Shown here one piece after another: positions 8,602 to 17,415 of a stretch of 64,000 nucleotides of DNA; within the stretch, counting starts at the first letter, position 1, and each line of letters begins with the position of its first letter. Location of the stretch: the NCBI RefSeq assembly GCF_024199845.1, contig NZ_JANADO010000001.1, forward strand, positions 744,001-808,000. The letters run 5' to 3'. Source of the DNA: Bradyrhizobium sp. CCGB12 (GTDB lineage Bacteria; Pseudomonadota; Alphaproteobacteria; Rhizobiales; Xanthobacteraceae). The translations under genes and the position numbers were made by a program. The notes beneath the pieces were generated by a model, which worked only from the letters and a program-made list of their open reading frames with translations, did no database searches and had not been told where the DNA came from.

Positions 8602-9855
8602 ATGGCTGGGCGTTTCGGTGTTTTGCAGACGGCAATGGTGATTGTTCTGGCGGGAGCGACCGGGGGGCTAGCGCGGAACGCAGCGGCCGACCCGCTCAAG
8701 GTAGCGCTCATCGAGGTGCTCTCCGGTCCTCTTGCCCCGACGGGCAAGATCTATGAGAGCATCACCCGTTATTCGATCGATAAGATCAACGCGGCTGGTG
8801 GATTTGCACAGCAGCCCATCGAGTTGGCCGTATTCGACAACGCGGGGAGCACTTCTGTCGCCAGCGATCGTTTGAAGGAGGCGATCGCGGGAGGTGCCAA
8901 CCTCGTTATCGAAGGCGGCGGCTCGGCGATCGCAGCCCAGCTTTCCGAGGACATCCGTCGCCACAATCTCCGATCGCCGGACAACCCGGTGCTGTTCCTC
9001 AACGTGGGAGCTGAAGCCAGCGAGCTGACCGGAGCCAAGTGCCATTTCTACAGTTTTAGGCTGATCTCGACGGCAACAATGCGTGCCAATGCGCTGCTGT
9101 CGGTCATGAAAGAGCAAGGTGATCTCGGCGAGAAAATCTACTCGATCAACCAGAATTATTCGCTCGGACAGGAAATGGAAGCTGCAACGGAAGCCAACGC
9201 CAGCAAGCTCGGCTTCCAGATTGCCGGGAAGACACTCCACGACATGTCCCGCATCCAGGACTTTGCGCCATATGTCGCGAAGATAAAGGAGAGTGGAGCG
9301 CAGACCGTCATCACCTCCAGCTGGGGAAGCGATCTGTTGCTGCTTCTCAGAGCGTCAGCGGACGCAGGGCTCAAAGCCAATTTTGGCACGACCTACCTTG
9401 ACGGCCCCGGCTATCTCGGAAGCGCGGGCGCGAGCGCCGACGGCGCATATATCGCGAACACGTACAACGTCGAGGACGACAAGTCAGAGTTCGCGGTGGA
9501 CTACCAAAAAGTGACTGGACGGTTCCCGGCCTACCACGTTGAGCCGCACGTGCGGACGATGTTCAATTATGTGATGAATGCGATCAAGCCGCTGGACAAA
9601 GGCAAGGACACCAAGATCGACGTTCGGGCCATCGCCACGGCGCTGGAAGGCGGCGAATACAAGGGCACCTTCGGCAATCTGACCATGCGCAAGGAAGATC
9701 ATCAGCTGATCCTTCCGATCGTCGTATCCAAAGTCAGCAAAGACGTCAGATACAAGATTGAGGGCTCGCCCTACGGCTTCCGCACGGTGAAGGTTATCCC
9801 CGGCGAGCAGGCGATCTATCCAGTGCAGAAATCCTGCGTCATGCAAAGATCCTGA
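8602..9855 (+). CDS. ABC transporter substrate-binding protein, branched-chain amino acid/aromatic acid type
   Basis: A 417-residue periplasmic binding protein of the LivK family (Peripla_BP_6 type). A signal peptide occupies about residues 1-30 (hydrophobic VLQTAMVIVLAGATGGLA), and the mature protein begins near DPLKVALIEVLSGPLAPTG. The ATG at 8602 is preferred to GTG at 8596 because GGAG (8591-8594) lies seven bases before it. It is the first gene of a five-gene LivKHMGF-type importer leading into feruloyl-CoA synthase. In Rhodopseudomonas, related binding proteins take up p-coumarate and similar acids, so an aromatic acid is a better guess than leucine. The specificity is inferred from context. 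Confidence 0.9.
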   Translation: MAGRFGVLQTAMVIVLAGATGGLARNAAADPLKVALIEVLSGPLAPTGKIYESITRYSIDKINAAGGFAQQPIELAVFDNAGSTSVASDRLKEAIAGGANLVIEGGGSAIAAQLSEDIRRHNLRSPDNPVLFLNVGAEASELTGAKCHFYSFRLISTATMRANALLSVMKEQGDLGEKIYSINQNYSLGQEMEAATEANASKLGFQIAGKTLHDMSRIQDFAPYVAKIKESGAQTVITSSWGSDLLLLLRASADAGLKANFGTTYLDGPGYLGSAGASADGAYIANTYNVEDDKSEFAVDYQKVTGRFPAYHVEPHVRTMFNYVMNAIKPLDKGKDTKIDVRAIATALEGGEYKGTFGNLTMRKEDHQLILPIVVSKVSKDVRYKIEGSPYGFRTVKVIPGEQAIYPVQKSCVMQRS

Positions 9856-9888
9856 CCGCGGTCTCGAGCAACGGGCCGGTGCTCCCAG

Positions 9889-10830
9889 ATGGAATTTTAC
9901 GCAATTTCCCTGCTCAACGGCCTCGTGTACGGGCTCCTGCTGTTCACGGTATCGGCAGGCCTTACGCTTGTCTTCGGGATGATGGGTATACTCAATCTGG
10001 CACACGCGTCCTTCTATATGATCGGGGCCTATGTCGGTTATGTGTGCGCATCCCGCCTCAATTTCTGGATTGGATTGCTCGTCGCGCCGGTGTTCGTCGG
10101 CGTCTTGGCTGCGTTTATTGAACGGACCATGCTGAGACGCGTTCATTCGGCCGGCCACGGCCAGGAGCTGGTGTTCACCTTGGGCCTCGCCTATGTGATC
10201 GAGGAATGCGTAAAGGTACTGTTCGGCGATTACCCAGTAGACTACGGCGTACCGTCATATCTCAAGTTTAGCGCGTTCACTGTCTTCGATACGTCGTTCC
10301 CGTTCTACCGGCTGTTCATCGCTCTGGCGGCAGTCGGCATGTTTCTGGTGATCTGGCTCACGCTCGTTAAGACCAAGGTTGGTCTGGTCGTTCGCGCCGC
10401 GGAACGGCTTCCAGTCATGACCGCAGCGCTGGGCCATGACGTCGATACGACGTTCACGGCGGTTTTCGCAGCCGGGGCCGCTCTTGCCGGGATCGCTGGA
10501 GCTATCGGAGGCGCGTATTATCCGACCAGCCCGTCCATGGCGCTAAATTTCGGTGTCATTGTCTTTGTGGTTGTAGTGGTCGGTGGCCTGGGATCGGTGC
10601 TGGGGTCGTTCATTGCAGCGATCTTGATCGGCGTTCTGACGTCTTTCGTCATCGGTGTCGATCTATCGTTCGCGTCGGTCTGCGTGCGGCTCGGGTGCGG
10701 CCTCGATCCAGCGGGGGGCAAAGGTATCCTGTCCACGCCGGTGTCTTCTTTCGCCGGGGCCGTGCCATTTATCCTGATGATCGTCGTCCTGTTGGTGCGC
10801 CCGTCCGGTCTGATGGGAGAGCGAAATTGA
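9889..10830 (+). CDS. ABC transporter permease, LivH type
   Basis: A 313-residue inner-membrane permease with about eight hydrophobic segments and the LivH-like opening YAISLLNGLVYGLLLFTVSAGLTLVFG. The conserved ILNLAHASFYMIGAY follows it. The cytoplasmic loop around residues 170-185 (VRAAERLPVMTAALGHDV) corresponds to the ATPase-coupling helix. It lies 33 bp after the binding protein. Its TGA overlaps the TTG start of the next permease by two bases within TTGA. It forms the translocation channel with the LivM-type protein. Confidence 0.9.
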   Translation: MEFYAISLLNGLVYGLLLFTVSAGLTLVFGMMGILNLAHASFYMIGAYVGYVCASRLNFWIGLLVAPVFVGVLAAFIERTMLRRVHSAGHGQELVFTLGLAYVIEECVKVLFGDYPVDYGVPSYLKFSAFTVFDTSFPFYRLFIALAAVGMFLVIWLTLVKTKVGLVVRAAERLPVMTAALGHDVDTTFTAVFAAGAALAGIAGAIGGAYYPTSPSMALNFGVIVFVVVVVGGLGSVLGSFIAAILIGVLTSFVIGVDLSFASVCVRLGCGLDPAGGKGILSTPVSSFAGAVPFILMIVVLLVRPSGLMGERN

Positions 10831-12062
10831 ATAAGCGGTCCCTGTTCGTCCTCTGCGGCGCCTGTCTCACGGTGGCCGTTTTTCCCTTGCTCGTTGGGGC
10901 GACCCTTCAGGCAGTCGCGACGAAGATGCTGATTGCCGCTCTTTTCGCCGCAGCTTTCAACCTGCTCGCTGGTCAGGCGGGATTGCTGTCGTTTGGCCAC
11001 GCTGCCTATTTCGGTTTCGGCGCCATCGTCACGTTACATTTCATGGCGCTATCGGAGAAGGGAACGTTCTCGATCCCGACTCCGATCATGCCTCTGGTCG
11101 GCCTGTTGTCCACGCTGGCGTTCGCAACAATCGCAGGATCGTTGGTGACCAAGCGAAGCGGAACATATTTTTCGCTCGTAACGCTCGCAATTGCGGAGCT
11201 CATTCACGTCATTGCGCCACTATGGGATGACGTGTTCGGCGGGGAAGCGGGGTTGACGGCGATGCGAATGCCTTGGCATTCGATCGCCTTTGCCTCCACA
11301 CGCGAAGTCTATTATTTGGTCGCGATCTGGGTCGCCATCGCTGTCGCCGCCCTTTGGGCCTTGTCGAAAACAGCCTATGGCCAGCTAGTTCGTGCGCTCC
11401 GCAACAATGAGGTTCGAGTCGAAGCACTCGGTTACAATGCGCATCTGATCAAGACGGTCGCGTTCGGAATGTCCGGCGCCTTCGCGGGCTTGGCAGGCGC
11501 GCTCCTGGCGCTCTCCAATGAGACCGCGAACTACTCGTTGTTCTCGGCCTCGATCTCGATTGAAATCGTTTTCTTTTGCTTCATTGGCGGAACGACCCTG
11601 TTTTTTGCGCCAATATCCGCCGCTGCGTTGCTGACCGCATTTCCGTTCCTGGTCTCGAACTACACTCGTGCTTGGCCGCTCTACGAGGGCATGATCTTCA
11701 TGGCGGTCATGCTCTACGCCCCGAACGGGGTCGGCGTGTGGCTGGCGAATGTAATCCGAAAATGGGGCGCTGGCGGGAGCGAGGGGGGGCCGTTCAGGTC
11801 GATGAGGCCAGCCGGCGCGATACTTCCGATCGTCGGGCTCATCGTGCTGATTGAGACAATCTCCAGAGGTCACGCCTCAGGATCTCAATCGTTTCTCACC
11901 GCCTCGATCAGCTCGTACGTTCCCCTGCAGGCGCCGAACCTCCCGGCGGGCCTGGTTCTCGGAGCATTTTTGATCGTGGCAGGAAGCCTGCTTGTCCACT
12001 TGATCGGCCGTCGGGAAGCGCTGCCGCCCGATCTGGCATCGCAGCCGGGAGGTGCGAATTGA
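10827..12062 (+). CDS. ABC transporter permease, LivM type
   Basis: A 411-residue permease paired with the LivH-type gene. It has about nine to ten hydrophobic segments, with LAGQAGLLSFGHAAYFGFGA typical of LivM. The loop LVRALRNNEVRVEALGYNA is the coupling helix. A C-terminal extension of about 90 residues with two more hydrophobic segments goes beyond the usual 300-330 residues. The TTG at 10827 is taken as start because GGGAGAG precedes it and the codon overlaps the upstream stop as TTGA. The frame is open further upstream, but that part lies inside the LivH gene. Confidence 0.88.
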   Translation: MNKRSLFVLCGACLTVAVFPLLVGATLQAVATKMLIAALFAAAFNLLAGQAGLLSFGHAAYFGFGAIVTLHFMALSEKGTFSIPTPIMPLVGLLSTLAFATIAGSLVTKRSGTYFSLVTLAIAELIHVIAPLWDDVFGGEAGLTAMRMPWHSIAFASTREVYYLVAIWVAIAVAALWALSKTAYGQLVRALRNNEVRVEALGYNAHLIKTVAFGMSGAFAGLAGALLALSNETANYSLFSASISIEIVFFCFIGGTTLFFAPISAAALLTAFPFLVSNYTRAWPLYEGMIFMAVMLYAPNGVGVWLANVIRKWGAGGSEGGPFRSMRPAGAILPIVGLIVLIETISRGHASGSQSFLTASISSYVPLQAPNLPAGLVLGAFLIVAGSLLVHLIGRREALPPDLASQPGGAN

Positions 12063-12817
12063 CAACCGTCAAAGACATTCTTCGCGTCGATAATTTGTCG
12101 AAGAGCTACGGCGCCCTAACGATCATCTCCAACCTGTCCATGCGCGTGAAGCGCGGCGAACGGCACGGCTTGATCGGACCAAATGGTGCCGGCAAGACCA
12201 CGCTCATCGGATTGCTGTCCGGCAACGTCCACCCAAGCAAGGGGGAGGTTCGCCTCAACGGAGAGAGCATCGTCGGCCTCAGGCCGAACCGGTTGAACCG
12301 GCGTGGAATTGGACGCTCATTTCAGATCACGAACATATTCAAGGATATGTCCGTTCTTGACAATGTGAAGATTGGGGTGATGTCACGTCGACGCCTCAAA
12401 TGGAGGCTGTTGTGTCCTGCCTCGTCGCTCAAGGACGTCGAAGAGGAAGCAATCGAGCTCGTCAAGTCGGTTGGACTCGCGCCCTATGCGCACGCGGCAG
12501 CCGACACGTTATCATATTCGGCCCAGCGATCGCTCGAAATCGCCGTGACTCTGGCGACGGATCCAATGTTCATTCTTCTGGATGAGCCGATGGCGGGCAT
12601 GTCGCGCGAAGAGACCCAGGCAATGACAGAGCTCCTCGCCCGAGTGAGCGTCGGCCGAACTCTTTTGATGGTCGAACACGACATGAGCGTCGTGTTCAGT
12701 TTGTGCGATCGGATATCGGTGCTCGTGTATGGCAGAATTTTGGCCTCCGGCACGCCTGAGGAAATCCGGGCAAATGCAGACGTGCAAAAGGCCTACCTTG
12801 GTGAGGTCACACATTGA
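12059..12817 (+). CDS. ABC transporter ATP-binding protein, LivG type
   Basis: A 252-residue ATPase. Walker A is GPNGAGKTT (about residues 41-49). The signature is the LivG-like variant LSYSAQRSLEIA, followed by Walker B FILLDEPMAGM. The switch histidine lies in LLMVEHDMSVV. The start is TTG 12059, overlapping the previous stop as TTGA. It partners the LivF-type ATPase downstream. Because that partner has an altered Walker A, this subunit may carry the working ATP site. Confidence 0.92.
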   Translation: MTTVKDILRVDNLSKSYGALTIISNLSMRVKRGERHGLIGPNGAGKTTLIGLLSGNVHPSKGEVRLNGESIVGLRPNRLNRRGIGRSFQITNIFKDMSVLDNVKIGVMSRRRLKWRLLCPASSLKDVEEEAIELVKSVGLAPYAHAAADTLSYSAQRSLEIAVTLATDPMFILLDEPMAGMSREETQAMTELLARVSVGRTLLMVEHDMSVVFSLCDRISVLVYGRILASGTPEEIRANADVQKAYLGEVTH

Positions 12818-13524
12818 CGGTGCTCGCGATCAAGGACCTTCACGCCTATTACGGCAAGGGGCATATTCTCCAAGGTGTCAGTTTCGCCGTGCAGCCGAGC
12901 AACATCGTCTCCCTATTGGGACGTAACGGCTCCGGTAGATCGACAACGCTGAAAGCGATTATGGGGATCGTTCAGCCTTCCGCAGGCGCGGTCGAGCTCA
13001 GCGGAGAGAATCTTTGTCGCATGTCTCCGACTGCGATCGCCCGTCGAGGGATCGCCTATGTTCCGGAAGAACGGCTTGTGTTCTCCAGTTTGACGGTCGA
13101 GCAGAACCTGGTGCTCGGCCAACAGGAGCGACGGCCGGCCGCAGCCACATGGAGCTTGTCCGACATTTTTGGGTACTTTCCAAAGCTCAGGGAACGGCGG
13201 CTGCAAAGGGCCGGAACGCTTTCTGGCGGGGAGCAGCAGATGCTGACAATCGGCCGGTCGCTGCTCGGCAATCCTTACGTGCTGCTGGTTGACGAGCCGA
13301 CGGAAGGGCTGGCGCCGAAGATAGTAGATAGCCTGCGCGAGGTGCTAGTCGACATTCGCGGTCGCGGAGTTGCGATCGTCCTCGTTGAGCAAAAACTCGT
13401 CATGGCACTTCAGATAAGTGAGCGCGTGGCCGTCATGGGGCACGGAGCGATCGTCTTCGAAGGATCGGTTGAGGAATTCAAGAGCTCGCCAAAGGTTCGA
13501 GCAACGTGGCTCGATGTCGCATGA
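12814..13524 (+). CDS. ABC transporter ATP-binding protein, LivF type, with altered Walker A
   Basis: A 236-residue ATPase closing the importer operon. The signature LSGGEQQML and Walker B VLLVDEPTEGLAP are normal. Walker A, however, reads GRNGSGRST, with arginine (R42, codon AGA) where the invariant lysine belongs. The segment just before it (QPSNIVSLLG) also lacks the usual GEIV lead. The start is TTG 12814, again overlapping the prior stop as TTGA. The acyl-CoA synthetase follows after 12 bp. Either the transporter tolerates one weakened site or this copy is losing function. Confidence 0.9.
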   Translation: MTVLAIKDLHAYYGKGHILQGVSFAVQPSNIVSLLGRNGSGRSTTLKAIMGIVQPSAGAVELSGENLCRMSPTAIARRGIAYVPEERLVFSSLTVEQNLVLGQQERRPAAATWSLSDIFGYFPKLRERRLQRAGTLSGGEQQMLTIGRSLLGNPYVLLVDEPTEGLAPKIVDSLREVLVDIRGRGVAIVLVEQKLVMALQISERVAVMGHGAIVFEGSVEEFKSSPKVRATWLDVA

Positions 13525-13536
13525 GGGGCGTGAGGC

Positions 13537-15387
13537 ATGCACGATCAAATTGAGTCTGTTTCCTATCGGGCCGCAGCGGCGCCAGCCGAATCTTGGTTCG
13601 CTGCGCCCTTAATTGAGAAGATCATACTTTCAGACGGTGGATTTATACTCAAGTCGAAGCGCGAACTAGGGCCGTTCGCCGGAAACGTCATCGAGTACTT
13701 GGCCAAGTGGTCCGTGGAGCGCCCGAAGCACACATACTTGGCGCAGCGTGGCTCGGACGGGGCGTGGGAGAAGGTGTCCTACGGCGAGGCGATGGCCCAG
13801 GTGCGAGCCTTGGCGCAGTTCCTAGTGGATAGTGGCGCAAGCGTTACTCGTCCCGTAGTGGCATTGACGGAGAACTCGATCTCTCACGCGCTGGTTCATT
13901 TGGCTGCGCTTTATGCGGGAATCCCGTTCTCAGCAATCTCGAGCTCATACTCGTCGATCCCGGACGCGTTTCCAAAGCTCCGCTTGTGCATCGAAACGCT
14001 CAACCCGAAGGTAATATTTGTCGAGAGCCTGGCGAAATTACGGGACGCCGTGGCTAACGTGCGACCGCGCGATTCAGTCGTCCTATCCAACGAGCCGTCC
14101 GAACCAGGATCAATCGCGCTGAGACATGCTCTTGCTACGGAATCACGGCTGGCGCCGGACCTATACAAGAGCTGCGGACCTGAAACGATCGCGAAGTACA
14201 TCTTCACCTCGGGATCTACCGGTTCGCCCAAGGCGGTCATCAACACCAACCGCATGATCTCGTCCAATCAACAGCAACTCCTCCAAATCTTCCCGTTCCT
14301 CGACAAACGACCTCCGGTACTCGTCGATTGGCTGCCATGGAGCCACACGTTCGGAGGAAATCAGACGTTCTTTCTTACGCTGCGCCACGGTGGCACGATG
14401 AACATCGATGCGGGCAAGCCTGTTGGGGGTTCCTTCGAGCAGTCCATCCGAAACCTACGCGAGATCCAGCCCACCGTTTACTTCAACGTTCCCAAAGCCT
14501 TTGAGATGCTAGTGCCCGAGCTCGAGGCCGACACTACGTTCCGACGACACTTTTTCGGCGAACTCGACTTGATCTACTATGCGGGCGCAAGTCTGCCTCA
14601 GCGAATCTGGACCGCACTGGAGCGCATGTCGCTGGACGTGAGGGGGGAGCGCATCCCGATCGTGACGGCTTGGGGCACGACGGAAACAGCGCCGCTCGCA
14701 ACCGGTGTGCACTACCACTCGTGCCGAGCCGACAATATCGGGCTGCCTGTTCCGGGCTGTGAGATCAAGTTCGCGGTCAGTGGTGACTGGTATGAGTTGC
14801 GAGTGAGGGGCGTCAACGTAACGCCCGGATATGTGGGGCGGGACGACCTCACCAGTGACGCGTTCGACTCGGATGGCTTCTTCAAGACCGGCGACGCGGC
14901 GCAACTTGCGGACGAAGACGATGCGTCGAAGGGTATTCTTTTCGGCGGACGTCTCGCCGAAGATTTCAAGCTCAACTCAGGCACCTGGGTTTCGGTCGGC
15001 GCTGTCAAGACGAATACGCTCAATGTGCTGCTACCGATTGCGACGCACGTGGTCGTCGCTGGGCACGACCGGGAAGCGATCGGGCTCCTTCTCTTCACAG
15101 ACGAAGCCTCCATTCGCGGGATGTCAGCTCAGGAAGCCGGCGGTTCGTTTGAGTTGAACCACCCGGCGATACAGGCATTCATCCAGAACCGCCTCAGACA
15201 ATACAACGATAACGCGCGCGGGAGTTCGGCACGGGTGGAGCGGGTTTTGTTGTTGAAGGCGCCGCCATCGCTCGCAGCCAATGAGATAACCGACAAGGGA
15301 TACGTCAATCAGCGGGCCGTCCTGGCGGGCAGGGCCATGGACGTCGAACGATTGTATTCGAGTAGCGCGGACGTCATCGTGATCTGA
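13537..15387 (+). CDS. fcs: Feruloyl-CoA synthase-like acyl-CoA ligase
   Basis: A 616-residue member of the ANL (AMP-forming) superfamily, expected to activate ferulate or related hydroxycinnamates to CoA thioesters with ATP. The P-loop TSGSTGSPKAV lies near residues 224-234. The A5 region is VTAWGTTETAP and the A7-A8 region is DGFFKTGDAA. The latter is followed by GGRLAEDFKLNSGTWVSVG, the form characteristic of feruloyl-CoA synthases. Its overall length also suits that family. It directly follows the importer, so uptake and activation are coupled in one transcription unit. The exact acid used is not determined. Confidence 0.85.
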   Translation: MHDQIESVSYRAAAAPAESWFAAPLIEKIILSDGGFILKSKRELGPFAGNVIEYLAKWSVERPKHTYLAQRGSDGAWEKVSYGEAMAQVRALAQFLVDSGASVTRPVVALTENSISHALVHLAALYAGIPFSAISSSYSSIPDAFPKLRLCIETLNPKVIFVESLAKLRDAVANVRPRDSVVLSNEPSEPGSIALRHALATESRLAPDLYKSCGPETIAKYIFTSGSTGSPKAVINTNRMISSNQQQLLQIFPFLDKRPPVLVDWLPWSHTFGGNQTFFLTLRHGGTMNIDAGKPVGGSFEQSIRNLREIQPTVYFNVPKAFEMLVPELEADTTFRRHFFGELDLIYYAGASLPQRIWTALERMSLDVRGERIPIVTAWGTTETAPLATGVHYHSCRADNIGLPVPGCEIKFAVSGDWYELRVRGVNVTPGYVGRDDLTSDAFDSDGFFKTGDAAQLADEDDASKGILFGGRLAEDFKLNSGTWVSVGAVKTNTLNVLLPIATHVVVAGHDREAIGLLLFTDEASIRGMSAQEAGGSFELNHPAIQAFIQNRLRQYNDNARGSSARVERVLLLKAPPSLAANEITDKGYVNQRAVLAGRAMDVERLYSSSADVIVI

Positions 15388-15456
15388 AAAAGGTGGATGC
15401 GCATGAGTCCGAAGTCGGCGGTTACAAGGGCTGTTGAGGGTCGCGGTCGTATGAAT

Positions 15457-15504
15457 GTGTCGTAGTGGACAATACAGTGTCGTAGTGGAATAAGTCGTGG
15501 TGGA
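15457..15504 (+). repeat. Three short tandem-like repeats (GTGTCGTAGTGGA)
   Basis: GTGTCGTAGTGGA occurs exactly at 15457-15469 and 15477-15489, 20 bp apart. A degenerate third form, AGTCGTGGTGGA, lies near 15493-15504. They are in the 178-bp gap between the acyl-CoA ligase and the SDR gene. They may be binding sites for a regulator or a remnant of local duplication. Confidence 0.6.
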
Positions 15505-15565
15505 TCGGTTCGGCCAATCAGGCAGTGCCGCAAGAATCGACGAACAGAGCTGTGAGGAGTCTAAA

Positions 15566-16324
15566 ATGAAAGTCGAGGGATTGTCAGCGGTCGTCACTGG
15601 AGGTGGCTCGGGCCTTGGCGCGGCGACTGCGAAGGCATTGGCCGTCCGCGGTGCTAAAGTTGCCGTAGTCGACCTGAATGCGGACGGCGCGCAAGCCGTT
15701 GCCCGGGAGGTGGGTGGCCTCGCGATCTCTGCTGACGTTACGAACGAAGGCGATATCGAAAAGGCGCTCGATCAGGTCGCCCAAGGGGCGGGCGTGCCAC
15801 GCATCCTGGTCAATTGTGCGGGCGTGGGCGGGGCGATTCGGACCGTCGGCAAAAATGGCGCGCATCCACTCGACAAGTTCCGCCAGATTATCAACGTCAA
15901 CCTCATCGGGACATTCAATATCATTCGGCTGTTCGCCCAAAACTTGTCGAAACTTGATCCAATCGGCGAGGAGCGAGGGGTCATCGTCAATACCGCGAGC
16001 GTAGCCGCGCACGAGGGCCAGATTGGTCAGGCTGCGTATGCCGCATCCAAGGCCGGCGTGATTGGCATGACCCTCCCAATTGCGCGGGATCTTGCGCAAT
16101 CGCTCATTCGGGTCAACTCGATTGCCCCTGGCATTTTCCAGACGCCCCTGCTCGGCGGACTCAGCGCGGAGGCCCAGGAGAGCCTTGGTCGACAAGTGCC
16201 GCATCCGGCTCGTCTTGGACGTCCTAGCGAATACGCAGAGCTCGCAGTTCACATCGTCGAAAATCCCATGATCAACGGCGAAACCATTCGACTTGACGGC
16301 GGCATCCGTATGGGACCGCGTTAG
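15566..16324 (+). CDS. SDR family 3-hydroxyacyl-CoA dehydrogenase-like protein
   Basis: A 252-residue short-chain dehydrogenase/reductase. The NAD-binding TGGGSGLG lies at about residues 10-17, and VDLN at the end of beta-2 suggests NAD rather than NADP. NCAG is present, and the catalytic pair is in YAASK after the NTASVAA serine segment. It most resembles the type-2 3-hydroxyacyl-CoA dehydrogenase group. The ATG at 15566 follows GAGGAG at 15554-15559. Next to feruloyl-CoA synthase and a crotonase it fits the second oxidation of a beta-oxidative side-chain removal (3-hydroxyacyl-CoA to 3-keto). The substrate is inferred. Confidence 0.85.
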   Translation: MKVEGLSAVVTGGGSGLGAATAKALAVRGAKVAVVDLNADGAQAVAREVGGLAISADVTNEGDIEKALDQVAQGAGVPRILVNCAGVGGAIRTVGKNGAHPLDKFRQIINVNLIGTFNIIRLFAQNLSKLDPIGEERGVIVNTASVAAHEGQIGQAAYAASKAGVIGMTLPIARDLAQSLIRVNSIAPGIFQTPLLGGLSAEAQESLGRQVPHPARLGRPSEYAELAVHIVENPMINGETIRLDGGIRMGPR

Positions 16325-16395
16325 CGCCGGATCCTGCTTGTTTGAACGACGGTTTGGCGTCATTCGCCGGCGTGCGGCGGTTGAAGGAATCTGGA

Positions 16396-17205
16396 ATGAA
16401 GGAAGAACACTTTACGTACGAGGTCAGAGGTCCGATTGCACTGATTGGCTTCGACCGCGCCGAGAAGCGGAACGCCATCAGCGACGGTGTCATTGACCAG
16501 CTCGAGGCCGTCGTGAGACGCGCGTCTGCCGAGAGCAAGGTCGGCGTGATCTATGGGCATGGCCGGCATTTTTCGGCGGGACTCGACCTCGTCGAGTTCG
16601 CGCGAAAGTCACCTACTGAGAGCCTGTTCGGCTCACAGAGATGGCATGCCGTGTTCGATCAGATACAGCGCGGCAGAATCCCCTTTGTGGCTGCCCTGCA
16701 TGGCGCGGTCATTGGCGGCGGTCTCGAACTGGCCGCGTCAACCCATCTTCGAGTCGCCGATGAGACAGCATTCTTTGCGCTGCCGGAAGGCCAACGCGGC
16801 ATTTTCGTCGGTGGTGGTGGATCGGTACGAATTGCGCGAATGATGACTGCGGCGCGGATGACAGATCTGATGCTGACAGGCCGGACGCTTGATGTCGTCG
16901 AAGCGGAGCGGTTCAGCCTCGTCAACTATGTCGTTCCACCGGGAAAAGCCTTGGATAAGGCCTGCGAGCTCGCCGATAAGATCGCGAAAAATGCCCCGCT
17001 GTCGAACTACGCAATTACCAATGCTCTGCCGCGCATTCAGGATCTTTCCCAAGAAAACGGACTGTTCGTCGAGAGTTTGCTTTCGTCGTACACGCAAGGC
17101 AGTCCGGAAGCGATCGAACGCTTGGAGATGTTCGTTAACAAGCAATCAGAGCGTGTCGCGCCACCTTCGATTAGATCAGGAAACAAAGAGACGGTTTCCA
17201 GGTAG
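16396..17205 (+). CDS. Enoyl-CoA hydratase/isomerase (crotonase) family protein
   Basis: A 269-residue crotonase. The first oxyanion-hole segment is HFSAGLDL and the second is LHGAVIGGGLELA. A glutamate in ALPEGQRGIFVGGGGS matches the first catalytic Glu of hydratases. The second position falls in ARMTDLMLTG, where Asp may replace Glu. The ATG at 16396 follows AAGGA by several bases. It is the last gene of the hydroxycinnamate block and would hydrate the cinnamoyl-CoA double bond. Whether it then performs aldol cleavage (as in feruloyl-CoA hydratase/lyase) or only hydration is open. The neighbouring SDR favours hydration only. Confidence 0.85.
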   Translation: MKEEHFTYEVRGPIALIGFDRAEKRNAISDGVIDQLEAVVRRASAESKVGVIYGHGRHFSAGLDLVEFARKSPTESLFGSQRWHAVFDQIQRGRIPFVAALHGAVIGGGLELAASTHLRVADETAFFALPEGQRGIFVGGGGSVRIARMMTAARMTDLMLTGRTLDVVEAERFSLVNYVVPPGKALDKACELADKIAKNAPLSNYAITNALPRIQDLSQENGLFVESLLSSYTQGSPEAIERLEMFVNKQSERVAPPSIRSGNKETVSR

Positions 17206-17415
17206 AGTTCAGGTGACAGCAGGCTATCTAACTTCCCGCGCATAAGAGGGGGCGGTCGATAAATAAAAAAATGTCTTCTTTGGCGAGTGTGCAGATGACG
17301 GCGTCACGTACCGCCACAACATGAGCCGTGCTACCGGGGGCGATGATTGTTCAGCACGGCAACTCATCGCGCTTCGAAACGTGGACCCGTCAAAAGGCGG
17401 AAGAATATTCTAACC

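Noticed and set aside
16396..17205. Crotonase as a feruloyl-CoA hydratase/lyase yielding vanillin
   Set aside because: Not claimed: no vanillin dehydrogenase is present, and an adjacent SDR suggests oxidation of the hydroxyacyl-CoA instead.
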